Shown: positions 19,316-28,581, counted from the stretch's first letter. The stretch is DNA of 64,000 nucleotides from Clostridium sp. OM02-18AC (GCF_003481825.1 NZ_QULW01000013.1:1-64000); one strand, 5' to 3'. The notes: generated by a model from the letters alone, not told the origin. A program made the numbers and translations.

Positions 19316-20458
19316 TTATTCTTCTGGAGCAGCCGCACTCGGACTCACCGCAATTCCATTAACTTCGACGCCGCCGTCGATCGCGATGACGAGGCACTGG
19401 CGGCCATCAATCTCGCGGGTTTCAATGAGGTCGGTGCGGTCCGGATTGACTTTGATGATGACATCCGGGGTTTTGACCTCGAAGGCGCGGGTGTTGGCGA
19501 TATTGCTTGCGTAGATCGAGGTTTTTTCTCCTGCGGTCTCATCGAAGTTCTGGTCAAAGGTTTCCAGGTGCTCTTCTTCGACACCGCTTTGCTCTAACAG
19601 GCTGCGTACCTGGTATTTGTCAAGTACCAGTGGCTCCGGCTCATCTTTGTGTTCTTCAATCAGTTCGCTTAAATTTTCATGGATTGTTTTTACCGTTTCA
19701 TAGTTGCAGGCATCTCCCAGGGTGTCTTCGATGATGGTCTGGAAGGATTCTTTCTGGTATCCAGCTGGCAGCGGGAGCGGGCAGCCCAGGAGCTGCTCGA
19801 TAAAGGCATCGTGCAGGTCATTGCTGTCTTTGGAGTAGTAAAGGGTGCTGTGCAGGTCGGTGGAGCGGTCGTTGAAGGCTGGGAATAAAAAGCCGAGCTC
19901 CGGCATCTGTACTACCCAGTCGCGGATGCGGTTCTGGAAGCTGCCTTCCAGTTCGTTGTAGCTGAGCCCTGGTTTGGACAGATCGACCGGGCAGATGGAA
20001 CACAGGATGTAGCTGTAAACTTCATCGGAGGCATCTTCCATTTCGATGCCGTCGGAGGTCTTGCCCGGAATGTCGTAGGCGTCGTGGATCAGCAGGATGA
20101 GGTAGTTGCCGACGTAGTCGTAGTTTTCAATGATCCGGTCGTAGAAAGCGTCTAAAAGAGCATCGTCCTGGAGACGGCTGTTGCGCAGCTTTAACAGGAA
20201 TTCATGCGGTCCGCCCTCTTCCTCGGCAGCCAGCGGGAACTCCAGGTTCATGAGATTTTTTCCCAGTGTGCCGGACAGATTTTTGCGGAGCAGTTCAAAA
20301 TACTTGAACATATCCTCTTCCGGAAGAGATAAAAAGGCTTCCTTGAATTCGGCTTTTTTGTTTTTTTCACCATCCACGTAGCAGCCGCAAATGCGGGAAA
20401 TGGAGCAGTTTGCAGGGGTGAACTGGCGCTTGATTTCAGCGATTTCTTTTTTTATCAT
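19316..20458 (-). CDS. DUF4317 family protein
   Basis: 380 aa. It begins MIKKEIAEIKRQFTPANCSI followed by RICGCYVDGEKNK, which is the family's hallmark opening. AAAGGAG precedes the start. No signal peptide or membrane helix is seen, so it is cytoplasmic. The body has many acidic residues and a C-terminal beta-rich segment (PDVIIKVNPDRTDLIETREI). DUF4317 is widespread in Clostridia with no assigned function. It stands alone on the minus strand between two housekeeping operons. Confidence 0.88.
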   Translation of the reverse strand: MIKKEIAEIKRQFTPANCSISRICGCYVDGEKNKKAEFKEAFLSLPEEDMFKYFELLRKNLSGTLGKNLMNLEFPLAAEEEGGPHEFLLKLRNSRLQDDALLDAFYDRIIENYDYVGNYLILLIHDAYDIPGKTSDGIEMEDASDEVYSYILCSICPVDLSKPGLSYNELEGSFQNRIRDWVVQMPELGFLFPAFNDRSTDLHSTLYYSKDSNDLHDAFIEQLLGCPLPLPAGYQKESFQTIIEDTLGDACNYETVKTIHENLSELIEEHKDEPEPLVLDKYQVRSLLEQSGVEEEHLETFDQNFDETAGEKTSIYASNIANTRAFEVKTPDVIIKVNPDRTDLIETREIDGRQCLVIAIDGGVEVNGIAVSPSAAAPEE

Positions 20459-20731
20459 AAAGTGAGTCTCCTTTACAGCGGTATCGATCTTACTGCATAT
20501 GTATGCACAGTGATATGTTAATGTATAACGTGTTATTTCGCGCGTAACTGCTTTAGAAATTTGCAGTTGCTTCGGATTATTATTCTATCACGGAACGACT
20601 GTTCTGGAAAGATAAAGTCAAAAAATCTGCAACGACAACGGTGTTGTGCGGAACTATATCATTGCAAAGTGTCGAAGGCTGTGAACGATAAGGCTTACGG
20701 GTATGCGCTGTGCCCGGAAGCGGAACGATAG

Positions 20732-20760
20732 TAGACGAAATAAGTCGGCTATGGTATAAT
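20732..20760 (+). promoter_or_regulatory. Promoter of gdpP-rplI-dnaB
   Basis: TAGACG (20732-20737), 17-nt spacer, TATAAT (20755-20760). The rest of the 20459-20906 gap holds a ~31-bp dispersed palindrome (20836-20866) in the leader just before the gdpP ribosome site. Confidence 0.55.
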
Positions 20761-20835
20761 CGAAAGATAAGCGGCGGCAAAATGCTGACTGCAAGCGGCA
20801 GATCCCCTGGGGTCTGGGTAACTGTGATGCTGCAG

Positions 20836-20866
20836 GTTTCTGTCTGCGCAATGCATGGACAGGAAC
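20836..20866 (+). repeat. Dispersed palindromic repeat, copy 1
   Basis: A 31-bp imperfect palindrome. The arms GTTTCTG/CAGGAAC enclose a TGCGCAATGCATG core. It matches copies at 27509, 28551, 39778, 46784, 46847, 49788 and 51438. Confidence 0.6.
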
Positions 20867-20906
20867 GATTGCAGGAACAGTTGCGAATCGAATAAGGAGA
20901 AAACGT

Positions 20907-22949
20907 ATGAAAGAGAACATAAAGGTTCATGGGCAGCTGAAGGGTTATTTGAGCTGGCCCCTGCTTCTTTCCCTGTTTTTAGTCTGCGCCAACATTGCGA
21001 CCGGGTGTGTCAGTCATATTGGCGGACTGGTCATGCTTCCGTTCACGATCGGCTATCTGGCGGTTGCCATGTGGATCTTTCTTTACAGCAGAAAGCGCAT
21101 CCTTGGCGGGCTGGTAGACTTTTCAGCGGAATATGCATGGATTCAGAAGCAGCTGCTCACGGGGCTGGCTCTGCCTTACGCGTTAGCCGATGAAGACGGC
21201 AGGATCGTCTGGGCGAACGAGGAGTTTCGGGCAGTAACCGCCCTGGAAAAAGGAAACTGGAAAAATCTGCTTTCCATGTTTCCGGAGGTAACAAAAGAGG
21301 ATCTGGCGACGGATGAAGATCCGGTCAAGGTGCACACTGTTTTTGGTGAGCATCGCTTCCGCATGGAGATCCAGCCGATCTATGTGAGCAGTTCGGAGGA
21401 AGAGGAGATTCAGGCAGTTGTCAGCCAGCAGAAGCTGTTGGCGGTTTATCTGTTTGATGAGACGGAGATTTTGCGTTACCGTCAGCAGATCACCGATGAG
21501 AAGATGGTGGCAGGTATTATTTATCTGGACAACTACGATGAGGCACTGGAGAGCGTGGAAGAGGTGCGCCGTTCCCTGCTGACTGCGCTGATCGACCGTA
21601 AGATCAATAAGTACATCGGCGCGGTGGACGGAATCCTGAAAAAGATTGAGAAAGATAAGTATTTCTTTGCAGTAAAGCAGAAATACATGGAGCAGATGCA
21701 GGAGGAGCGTTTCTCGATCCTGGAGGATGTTAAGACCGTCAATATCGGCAACGAGATGGCAGTGACCTTAAGTATCGGTATCGGTATGAATGGAGATGGC
21801 TACGCCCAGAATTACGAGTCTGCGCGTGTTGCCATCGATATGGCCCTGGGCCGCGGCGGTGACCAGGCGGTTGTAAAAGATGGCAGCCGTATCCAGTATT
21901 ACGGCGGCAAGTCCCAGCAGCAGGAGAAATCCACCCGCGTTAAGGCCCGCGTTAAGGCACATGCGATGCGTGAGCTTATGGAGACGAAGGACCGCATCCT
22001 GATCATGGGTCATAAGCTGAGCGACAGCGATGCCTTTGGCTCTGCGATCGGAATTTACCGGATCGCAACGGCATTAAACAAAAAGGCGCATGTCATCATC
22101 AACGAGGTGACAACATCCGTCCAGCCGATGATGAACCGCTTCCTGGACAATCCGGATTATCCGGAGGACCTGTTTCTGACCGGTGCCCAGGCGGCAGAAC
22201 TGGTAGATGCCAGTACCATGCTGGTCGTGGTCGATGTAAACCGGCCAAGCATCACCGATGCGCCGGAGCTGTTGAAGCTGGTGAAGACGATCGTGGTGAT
22301 GGATCACCACCGCCAGAGCAGCGAGGTCATCAGTAACGCAGTGCTTTCGTATGTGGAGCCGTATGCTTCCTCGGCCTGTGAGATGGTCGCTGAGGTATTG
22401 CAGTACATTGCAGACGGTATCCGCATGAAATCTGCCGAGGCAGATGCCATGTATGCCGGTATCGTGATCGATACCAACAACTTTACCAACCAGACCGGTG
22501 TGCGTACCTTTGAGGCAGCAGCGTTCCTGCGCCGGAACGGAGCCGATGTGACTCGTGTGCGCAAGCTGTTCCGGGATGATATGCAGGATTACAAGGCGAA
22601 GGCGGCAGCCATTGCCTCTGCAGAGATTTACCGGGATGCCTTTTCCATCGGCGTCTGTCCGTCGGAAGGGCTTCCGAGTCCGACCATTGTCTGTGCCCAG
22701 GCGGCAAATGAACTGCTGGAGATCAAGGGCATTAAGGCCTCTGTGGTTATGACGGAATATCATGGTCTGATCTATTTAAGTGCCCGTTCCATTGACGAGG
22801 TCAATGTGCAGGTTATGATGGAAAAACTGGGCGGTGGCGGTCACCGGACCATTGCCGGTGCGCAGCTTTCCGGCATCAGCATGGATGAGGCAAAGGACCG
22901 CGTGAAAGCGGTGATTGATGAGATGTTACAGAAGGGAGATATATCATAA
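20907..22949 (+). CDS. gdpP: Cyclic-di-AMP phosphodiesterase GdpP (DHH family)
   Basis: 680 aa. Two membrane helices (about 12-60) are followed by a PAS-like region, a degenerate GGDEF domain (about 190-320; the active motif is replaced), and a DHH/DHHA1 phosphodiesterase. Its metal-binding motifs are HKLSDSDAFGSA (about 370), VVMDHHR (about 465) and GGGGHRTIAGAQ near residue 642. It cleaves c-di-AMP and so affects cell wall and osmotic balance. AAGGAG precedes the ATG. Its stop overlaps the rplI start (TAATG). The gdpP-rplI-dnaB order is conserved in Firmicutes. Confidence 0.96.
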   Translation: MKENIKVHGQLKGYLSWPLLLSLFLVCANIATGCVSHIGGLVMLPFTIGYLAVAMWIFLYSRKRILGGLVDFSAEYAWIQKQLLTGLALPYALADEDGRIVWANEEFRAVTALEKGNWKNLLSMFPEVTKEDLATDEDPVKVHTVFGEHRFRMEIQPIYVSSSEEEEIQAVVSQQKLLAVYLFDETEILRYRQQITDEKMVAGIIYLDNYDEALESVEEVRRSLLTALIDRKINKYIGAVDGILKKIEKDKYFFAVKQKYMEQMQEERFSILEDVKTVNIGNEMAVTLSIGIGMNGDGYAQNYESARVAIDMALGRGGDQAVVKDGSRIQYYGGKSQQQEKSTRVKARVKAHAMRELMETKDRILIMGHKLSDSDAFGSAIGIYRIATALNKKAHVIINEVTTSVQPMMNRFLDNPDYPEDLFLTGAQAAELVDASTMLVVVDVNRPSITDAPELLKLVKTIVVMDHHRQSSEVISNAVLSYVEPYASSACEMVAEVLQYIADGIRMKSAEADAMYAGIVIDTNNFTNQTGVRTFEAAAFLRRNGADVTRVRKLFRDDMQDYKAKAAAIASAEIYRDAFSIGVCPSEGLPSPTIVCAQAANELLEIKGIKASVVMTEYHGLIYLSARSIDEVNVQVMMEKLGGGGHRTIAGAQLSGISMDEAKDRVKAVIDEMLQKGDIS

Positions 22950-23395
22950 TGGAAATCGTATTATTAGAGGATGTTAAGGCATTAGGAAAGAAAGGCCAGA
23001 TCGTAAAGGTTAATGACGGATACGCAAGAAACTTTATCCTGCCGAAAAAGCTTGGGGTTGAGGCAACTTCCAAGAACTTAAACGACTTAAAGCTTCAGAA
23101 GGCAAACGCAGCAAAGGTGGCAGCAGAGCAGCTGGCAGCAGCAAAAGAACTGGCAGAGAAGATCGAGGCTGTTTCCGTAACCCTGAAAATGAAAGCCGGA
23201 GAGGGCGGAAAGGCATTTGGTTCCGTATCCAGCAAGGAGATTGCAGCAGCGGCAGCAGAGCAGCTGAATCTGGATATCGACAAAAAGAAACTGGTTCTTC
23301 CGGAGCCGATCAAGACCTTCGGAAACCATGAGGTGCCGGTAAAGCTTCACAAGGATGTAACCGCGAAGCTGACTGTCAAAGTAACGGAGGCGTAA
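22949..23395 (+). CDS. rplI: 50S ribosomal protein L9
   Basis: 148 aa. The N-terminal domain is MEIVLLEDVKALGKKGQIVK...GYARNFILPK, then a long connecting helix rich in Lys and Ala, then a C-terminal domain with FGSVSSKEIA. L9 binds 23S helix 76 near the L1 stalk. Translation is coupled to gdpP by a 1-nt overlap; dnaB follows 6 nt later. Confidence 0.98.
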   Translation: MEIVLLEDVKALGKKGQIVKVNDGYARNFILPKKLGVEATSKNLNDLKLQKANAAKVAAEQLAAAKELAEKIEAVSVTLKMKAGEGGKAFGSVSSKEIAAAAAEQLNLDIDKKKLVLPEPIKTFGNHEVPVKLHKDVTAKLTVKVTEA

Positions 23396-23401
23396 ATTTT
23401 T

Positions 23402-24736
23402 ATGGATGAGGCATTGATGAAGCGTGTGCTTCCCCACAGTGTGGAAGCAGAGCAGTCGGTAATCGGCTCGATGTTGATGGACAAGGATGCCATCATTGCC
23501 GCATCGGAGATCATCACGGCAGCGGACTTTTACCAGCAGTCGTATGGCATCATGTTTGAAGCCATGGTGGAATTGTTCAATGAAGGCGCTCCGGTCGATC
23601 TGATCACGCTTCAGAACCGTCTGAAGGAGAAAGATGTGCCGCCGGAGGTCAGCAGCCTGGAATTTGTGCGTGACATCATCACCACGGTTCCGACTTCGGC
23701 CAATGTCCGTTCCTACGCGAATATCGTGTACGAAAAGTCGGTTTTAAGAAAACTCATCAAGGTGAATGAAGAGATTGCCAACACCTGTTATGCAGGAAAG
23801 GAACCACTGGAGCAGATTCTGGCAGGCACGGAGAAAACCATCTTCGACCTGCTTCAGAACCGGAACTCTGGTGACTTTGTGCCGATCCGGCAGGTGGCAT
23901 TAAATGTCCTGGAAAAGATCGAGACGGCGTCCAAGAGCCAGGGAACGGTAACCGGTATCCCGACCGGATTCATCGATCTGGATTATAAGACTTCCGGTAT
24001 GCAGCCTTCTGACCTGGTGCTGATCGCTGCGCGTCCTTCCATGGGTAAGACAGCATTTGTCTTAAACCTGGTGGATCATGTGGCAGTCCGCAAAGGACTT
24101 CCCTGCATGATCTTCAGCCTGGAGATGTCGAAAGAACAGCTGGTCAACCGTATGCTGGCCATGGAGTCCAACGTTGACGCCCAGAAGCTTCGTAACGGTA
24201 ACCTGACTGATTCAGACTGGGATGCGATCGTTGAGGGAATCGGTGTCATCGGAAATTCCAAGATGATCATTGATGATACGCCGGGTATTTCCATCACGGA
24301 GCTGCGCTCCAAGTGCAGAAAGATGAAGCTGGAGTATGGGTTGAGCATGGTCATCATCGACTACCTGCAGCTCATGACGGGCAGCGGAGGAAAGAGCAGT
24401 GAGAGCCGCCAGCAGGAGATTTCCGAGATTTCCCGTTCCTTAAAGGCCCTGGCGCGTGAGATCAATGCACCGGTCATCGCCCTGTCACAGCTGAGTCGTG
24501 CGTGTGAGACCCGTACCGACCACCGTCCGATGCTGTCGGACCTGCGTGAGTCCGGCGCGATCGAGCAGGATGCCGATGTGGTGATGTTCCTTTACCGTGA
24601 CGATTACTACAACAAAGATACAGACACTCCGAACATTGCGGAGGTAATCATAGCCAAACAGCGTAACGGCCCGATCGGCACGGTGAATCTGTTATGGCAG
24701 CCAGAGTTCACAAAGTTTGTGAACCTGGCAAAATAA
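23402..24736 (+). CDS. dnaB: Replicative DNA helicase DnaB
   Basis: 444 aa. The N-terminal DnaG-interacting domain (LPHSVEAEQSVIGSML) is followed by the RecA-like motor: Walker A ARPSMGKTAF near residue 212, Walker B VIIDYLQLM, then LSRACETRTDHRPMLSDLRE. A ring helicase at the replication fork. No intein is present and all motifs are intact. It is the last gene of the gdpP-rplI-dnaB operon, with a terminator 45 nt after it. Confidence 0.98.
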   Translation: MDEALMKRVLPHSVEAEQSVIGSMLMDKDAIIAASEIITAADFYQQSYGIMFEAMVELFNEGAPVDLITLQNRLKEKDVPPEVSSLEFVRDIITTVPTSANVRSYANIVYEKSVLRKLIKVNEEIANTCYAGKEPLEQILAGTEKTIFDLLQNRNSGDFVPIRQVALNVLEKIETASKSQGTVTGIPTGFIDLDYKTSGMQPSDLVLIAARPSMGKTAFVLNLVDHVAVRKGLPCMIFSLEMSKEQLVNRMLAMESNVDAQKLRNGNLTDSDWDAIVEGIGVIGNSKMIIDDTPGISITELRSKCRKMKLEYGLSMVIIDYLQLMTGSGGKSSESRQQEISEISRSLKALAREINAPVIALSQLSRACETRTDHRPMLSDLRESGAIEQDADVVMFLYRDDYYNKDTDTPNIAEVIIAKQRNGPIGTVNLLWQPEFTKFVNLAK

Positions 24737-24780
24737 AAGTTCTGAGGAATGATGAAATAAAATATCAGGAAACCTTAAAA

Positions 24781-24822
24781 AGAGATGCAGACATTGTCCA
24801 AATGGGATGCGTCTCTTTTTTT
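24781..24822 (+). terminator. Terminator after dnaB
   Basis: Stem AGAGATGC (24781-24788) / GCGTCTCT (24809-24816) followed by seven T residues. Confidence 0.85.
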
Positions 24823-24943
24823 GTCCATTTTTAAGCATATTTGGAATTTTGATTTCATAATATTTAAGTAAGCTGAACTGTGAGGATATTGCGCAGTTAC
24901 ATAAATTGTATGAAATAAGGAAGGACCATAAGGAGAGAAAAGG

Positions 24944-25906
24944 ATGGCTGATAGACGTTACTCCATATCCCAGGCCAGCAGGCTTGTGGGGGTGGAGAAT
25001 CATGTGCTCCGTTACTGGGAGGACGAGCTGCACCTGGAGATACCGCGGGACAGGAAAAATCAACGGTATTATACAAAACTTCATATCGAAATGTTCCAGA
25101 AGATCAATGAATTAAAGGAAAAGGGGTATCAGTTAAAGGCGATAGAGCCGGTGCTGAAGCGGATGTTGGCCGGAGAAACGGACTTGAACCTGAGTAAGAT
25201 CCTGATGGAGAATGCGACCGAGATTTTACGTCAGGCGCACGCCGGGAAAGCCGGAGTACAGATGAAAGCGGAAACGGTATATCGTTATGCGGAAGAAGAA
25301 CGTTTGGGAGAAAGAAAATCAGAAAAACCAGGCCGGGAAGAAAAAAGCCTGGAAAAAGCAAACCTGAAAGAAGAAAAAACGGGAGAAGAACACCGAAAAG
25401 AGACAAAGGCAGAAATGGGAGAAGAGGAAGCAAAGCCGGAAGCACAAGCCTTGGAGGATGCGGATCTGGCTGGATTTGAAGCAGAACGATATACCGATGA
25501 TTCCAGAAACAAGAAAGAAAGCGTGGGGAACGATATGAACGGGGATGCAGAAACAGGAGCAGTAACAAGCGTGAGAACAGAAGGCGGTGCGCTCTCGCAG
25601 CAGGAAAAACTGGAGCAGTTCCAGCTGTTGATGAACCATATTATTGGCAATGCCATTGGACAGGCTATGCGGCAGAATAATGAAGCGCTCAGCGAAGAGA
25701 TCAGCCGCCAGGTGAACGACCGCATGGTGCAGGAACTGGAGTACATGATGCGGATCAGCGATGAGAAAGAGGAGGAACGGTTTAAGGCGCTGGATGAAGC
25801 TTTAAGGGCTCACCAGAAGGAGAATAAGGGCAAAGCAGAGGCAGCAGCGGCCCGGATGCCGTTTTTCCGGAAAAAGAAATTTGGGAGAAGCGGGAAGAAA
25901 CTATAG
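24944..25906 (+). CDS. MerR-type HTH protein with long charged region
   Basis: 320 aa. The N-terminal MerR-like winged helix (about 5-75) reads SISQASRLVGVENHVLRYWE...NQRYYTKLHIEMFQKI. Residues about 100-205 are a Lys/Glu-rich, low-complexity, probably disordered or coiled segment. A helical C-terminal domain (about 210-300) ends in a basic tail FFRKKKFGRSGKKL that could contact membrane or DNA. There is no effector-binding domain, so it is not a classical MerR sensor. The plan recalls the chromosome-anchoring protein RacA, but this is only a resemblance. AGGAG upstream supports the start. Confidence 0.7.
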   Translation: MADRRYSISQASRLVGVENHVLRYWEDELHLEIPRDRKNQRYYTKLHIEMFQKINELKEKGYQLKAIEPVLKRMLAGETDLNLSKILMENATEILRQAHAGKAGVQMKAETVYRYAEEERLGERKSEKPGREEKSLEKANLKEEKTGEEHRKETKAEMGEEEAKPEAQALEDADLAGFEAERYTDDSRNKKESVGNDMNGDAETGAVTSVRTEGGALSQQEKLEQFQLLMNHIIGNAIGQAMRQNNEALSEEISRQVNDRMVQELEYMMRISDEKEEERFKALDEALRAHQKENKGKAEAAAARMPFFRKKKFGRSGKKL

Positions 25907-25964
25907 GAAGTAATTGTTCGTCGTTCACACGACAGTTAGCAGTTATTTATGCAACAAACGGGTG

Positions 25965-26006
25965 AAAAAAGAAAAATGAAGGCGGAACGCATTAGCGGGC
26001 CGCCTT
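25965..26006 (-). terminator. Terminator of the amidotransferase gene
   Basis: On the minus strand, AAGGCGG/CCGCCTT arms are followed by a T-rich tract (CATTTTTCTTTTTTC). It overlaps the stop codon of the gene ending at 25992. Confidence 0.6.
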
Positions 26007-26708
26007 TACAAATGCCTCGAAAATTGCCCTCATACTCGGATCCTGTTCCCACAGATATTCCGGGTGCCACTGGACTCCCAGAAAGAAGGGGTAATCCGGT
26101 TTCTCGATGGCTTCGATCAGACCACCGGAAGCGTGCCCGCAGGCAGTCAGTCCCGGCGCAAGCCGGCGGCAGGCCTGATGGTGCATGCTGTTGACCTGTA
26201 GGGTTTGGCAGCCGGTCAGGCGGGCCAGGAGAGTATCTGGAAGTACTTCAACCTTGTGAGATGGGATGACGTAATCGAACGGCTGTGTATGTGCAATTGG
26301 AAAATCCTGTGGAAACTGGCTGGGAATATCCTGATAGAGATCGCCGCCGAGTGCAACATTCAGAAGCTGGATTCCACGGCAGATTCCAAGAACCGGTTTT
26401 TCAGCCTTCATAACGAGTTTTAACAGGGCCAGTTCCATGCGGTCCCGGCGCAGGCAAACCTTGCTGCAGTGTGCCTGGGTTTCTTCGCCAAAGTAAAAAG
26501 GGTGGATATCCGGACCCCCGGTAAATAAAAAGCCGTCACAGGTGTCCACAAGCTGGAGCAGGTCTTCTTCTTCCAGATCCAGAGGGAGGATGAGAGGGAT
26601 GCCGCCAGCTGCACGGATCGCTTTTAAGTAGGTAGGACGCATGTAAGGTTCTTCCCGTTCTGTATTGAAATTTGGGGTAAGTGCGATCAATGGTTTTTTG
26701 CTTGTCAT
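25992..26708 (-). CDS. Class I glutamine amidotransferase-like hydrolase (peptidase C26, PuuD-like)
   Basis: 238 aa. FTGGPDIHP, the nucleophile elbow VLGICRGIQLLNV (catalytic Cys) and the C-terminal QWHPEYLW (His-Glu) complete the triad. This is the gamma-glutamyl-GABA hydrolase group. Typical substrates are gamma-glutamyl amides, but no putrescine pathway genes are adjacent, so the substrate is open. It follows the ferredoxin gene on the same strand but is separated from it by a terminator. Confidence 0.9.
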   Translation of the reverse strand: MTSKKPLIALTPNFNTEREEPYMRPTYLKAIRAAGGIPLILPLDLEEEDLLQLVDTCDGFLFTGGPDIHPFYFGEETQAHCSKVCLRRDRMELALLKLVMKAEKPVLGICRGIQLLNVALGGDLYQDIPSQFPQDFPIAHTQPFDYVIPSHKVEVLPDTLLARLTGCQTLQVNSMHHQACRRLAPGLTACGHASGGLIEAIEKPDYPFFLGVQWHPEYLWEQDPSMRAIFEAFVKAAR

Positions 26709-26720
26709 GGAAAACTCCTT

Positions 26721-26766
26721 TATAAAAAAATGCCTCTTCTGTACCGCAAATACAGAAGAGGCATTT
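26721..26766 (-). terminator. Terminator after the ferredoxin gene
   Basis: A perfect 16-bp stem (26728-26743 with 26751-26766) that, read on the minus strand, ends in a T-run. It separates ferredoxin from the downstream hydrolase gene. Confidence 0.85.
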
Positions 26767-26784
26767 CGATTAATTGTGTTTCAA

Positions 26785-26955
26785 TTAACCCTCGTTGATA
26801 GCGCCGGTCGGGCAAACACCTGCACAGGTACCGCAAGAGATGCAAGCATCAGCGTCGATTACGTACTGGCTGTCTCCCTGGGAAATAGCGCTTACTGGGC
26901 ACTCGCTCTCGCAGGTACCGCAACTAACACAAGAATCAGAAATTACATATGCCAT
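26785..26955 (-). CDS. 2[4Fe-4S] ferredoxin
   Basis: 56 aa. Two canonical cluster motifs: CVSCGTCESECP (first half) and CISCGTCAGVCP (second half). This is the standard clostridial ferredoxin that shuttles low-potential electrons, for example from pyruvate:ferredoxin oxidoreductase. The start is the MAYVISD methionine, 9 nt after AAGGAGG. An upstream in-frame extension is AT-rich and not conserved in character. The 26956-27281 gap holds this gene's promoter region and the divergent DUF1858 promoter, with nothing else seen. Confidence 0.97.
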   Translation of the reverse strand: MAYVISDSCVSCGTCESECPVSAISQGDSQYVIDADACISCGTCAGVCPTGAINEG

Positions 26956-27219
26956 GATAATTATCCTCCTTAAATATTCTATAATCATTTCGATAGCATC
27001 ATTGTATACTATCTTGAAAAAATATTCAAGAGGAAAATATTGCACTTTTGAATAAAATGAGGTACAATATGCGGTTAGCTTTAGGTAACTATTGTAATTT
27101 AAATCCTAGAAAAGCACTATGAATTGGGCATATTGAATAAAATTATCATCTTTCTTTTGTATGAAATGCATGAAGTGTAATCAAACATGTTTTCAGCGTC
27201 GTTGTTTTGTGAATACCCC

Positions 27220-27248
27220 TTGCGCATTTTGGGGAAAAGTATTATAGT
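27220..27248 (+). promoter_or_regulatory. Promoter of the DUF1858 gene
   Basis: TTGCGC (27220-27225), 17-nt spacer, TATAGT (27243-27248), about 35 nt before the ATG. Confidence 0.5.
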
Positions 27249-27281
27249 GTAGTGTAGTATATCCAAAAGGAGGAATTCAAC

Positions 27282-27482
27282 ATGCAGATCAGTAAAGATA
27301 TGTTAATCGGCGAGCTGCTTCAGAAGAGCGATCTGATTGCCCCGATTTTAATGCGTGCAGGTATGCATTGCCTGGGCTGCCCGTCTTCTCAGGGAGAGTC
27401 TCTGGAAGAGGCATGCATGGTTCACGGTATTGACTGTGATTCACTGGTATCCGGTATCAACGAGATCCTGGCTGATAAATAA
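27282..27482 (+). CDS. DUF1858 domain-containing protein
   Basis: 66 aa, the whole length being one DUF1858 domain: ISKDMLIGELLQ..., then AGMHCLGCPSSQGESLEEAC with the family CxxC pair. Such proteins are small helical relatives of domains attached to hybrid-cluster and redox proteins, and are thought to bind a metal or take part in thiol redox. AGGAGG precedes the start. Single-gene unit, divergent from ferredoxin. Confidence 0.92.
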   Translation: MQISKDMLIGELLQKSDLIAPILMRAGMHCLGCPSSQGESLEEACMVHGIDCDSLVSGINEILADK

Positions 27483-27508
27483 GACGCATTTGCAATATGG
27501 GAACAGAC

Positions 27509-27538
27509 GTTGCCGGGCACGCATGCGTGAACAGTAAC
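27509..27538 (+). repeat. Dispersed palindromic repeat, copy 2
   Basis: A 30-bp copy with the perfect 12-bp core CACGCATGCGTG between GTTGCC and CAGTAAC ends. It is flanked on both sides by AGAC. It lies between DUF1858 and its terminator. Confidence 0.65.
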
Positions 27539-27546
27539 AGACAAAT

Positions 27547-27587
27547 AAAAAAGCGAAGACCTTCACAAGAGGGTGCTTCGCTTTTTT
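27547..27587. terminator. Bidirectional terminator between DUF1858 and mecA
   Basis: A 12-bp stem AAAAAAGCGAAG / CTTCGCTTTTTT with A/T runs on both sides, serving both convergent genes. Confidence 0.85.
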
Positions 27588-27645
27588 GTTGCTTGGCATA
27601 TCGGGGAGGCGCCAGTGGCGCGTCCGCTGATTGTTTCTTATGCGT

Positions 27646-28422
27646 TTAGATCAGTGCCAGTTTTTGCAGGGCATCTGCTCCAATGATGACTTCATAGTGC
27701 TCCTGATAGTAGGCTTCGCCTGCGGCATCGGTTTTTACCTTTTCGCCGTATTCTGCAAGCAGATTACAGATGCGGCTGAACGCGATCTGATCTGCAGAAG
27801 CATTGGAAAGAACCAGATAATACTGACTGGTTCCTGGCTTTTTGTAAAGCTTATTCGGTACAGTTCCAAGAGATGCTGCAGCTTTTGCTGCGTCTGAAAT
27901 CTCATCCAGGCTGCCAAAACGGTAAATGCGGGTCTGCATAACCGGGGTACTGTCTGCCGGATTTGTGGGATCCGGGGAATCCGGAGCCTGAAGTGCAGCG
28001 GTATCTGTGTTTCCGGAAACAGCCGGATTGTTCATGGCAAGCATATTTTGCTTAAACAGTTCCATGAGTCCGTCTGAACCTTCCAACAGCTCGTTTGCCA
28101 GACCGCCCAGGAAATTTTCTGCCCCGTCTTCGGAGAGAGGGGAGAATTTGGAAAAACGGGTATCCAGTTCCTCAGGATCCTCTATCTTGGTGATGACAAG
28201 CATCACGCTTTCACTGGACAGCGGAATTGCTTCCACCATCAGGGGGATATCTTCAGCGTCAAAGCCAACTTCATTGGAGGCCTTTTGAATCATTTCACGA
28301 AACAGACTGCGGGCTTTTTCACTTCCGTAGGCAAGCTCACCCAGATTTAAATTGCGGGAGCTGAGATCCAGACTGGTCAGCGTGCATCGTATCTGGTTTT
28401 CATTGATTCGTTCAATTTTCAT
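27646..28422 (-). CDS. mecA: Adaptor protein MecA
   Basis: 258 aa. The N-terminal substrate-binding part starts MKIERINENQIRCTLTSLDL. A Pro/Asp-rich linker (about 140-165) follows. The C-terminal domain (about 168-258, beginning YRFGSLDEISDAA) is where MecA engages ClpC. In Firmicutes MecA delivers proteins to ClpCP for degradation and helps assemble the ClpC hexamer. The strong AAAGGAGTGATC site supports the start. Single gene, bracketed by two dispersed palindromes. Confidence 0.92.
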   Translation of the reverse strand: MKIERINENQIRCTLTSLDLSSRNLNLGELAYGSEKARSLFREMIQKASNEVGFDAEDIPLMVEAIPLSSESVMLVITKIEDPEELDTRFSKFSPLSEDGAENFLGGLANELLEGSDGLMELFKQNMLAMNNPAVSGNTDTAALQAPDSPDPTNPADSTPVMQTRIYRFGSLDEISDAAKAAASLGTVPNKLYKKPGTSQYYLVLSNASADQIAFSRICNLLAEYGEKVKTDAAGEAYYQEHYEVIIGADALQKLALI

Positions 28423-28550
28423 AAGATCACTCCTTTCGATCTGAAATGGGAAAGCCGGAAAAAGAATCTGCTTTCCTACTCTAATTATAATATAGAATAC
28501 GGGGAAATATCAATTCCTATGTGAAAATTTTTAGGAATTGTTAAGAAACC

Positions 28551-28581
28551 GTTACTGTTTGTGCAGTGCGTAAGCAGCAAC
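28551..28581 (-). repeat. Dispersed palindromic repeat, copy 3
   Basis: A 31-bp copy in inverted orientation relative to copy 2, with GTTACTG/CAGCAAC arms. It is flanked on both sides by the direct repeat AAACC. Confidence 0.6.

Noticed and set aside
25104..25746. Long antisense frames opposite the MerR-type gene
   Set aside because: They mirror the Lys/Glu-rich coding strand, giving Ser/Phe/Leu-rich shadows.
27590..27640. Possible second repeat family (similar segments near 39700 and 59815)
   Set aside because: Similarity is short and gapped; I could not define ends or a consensus.
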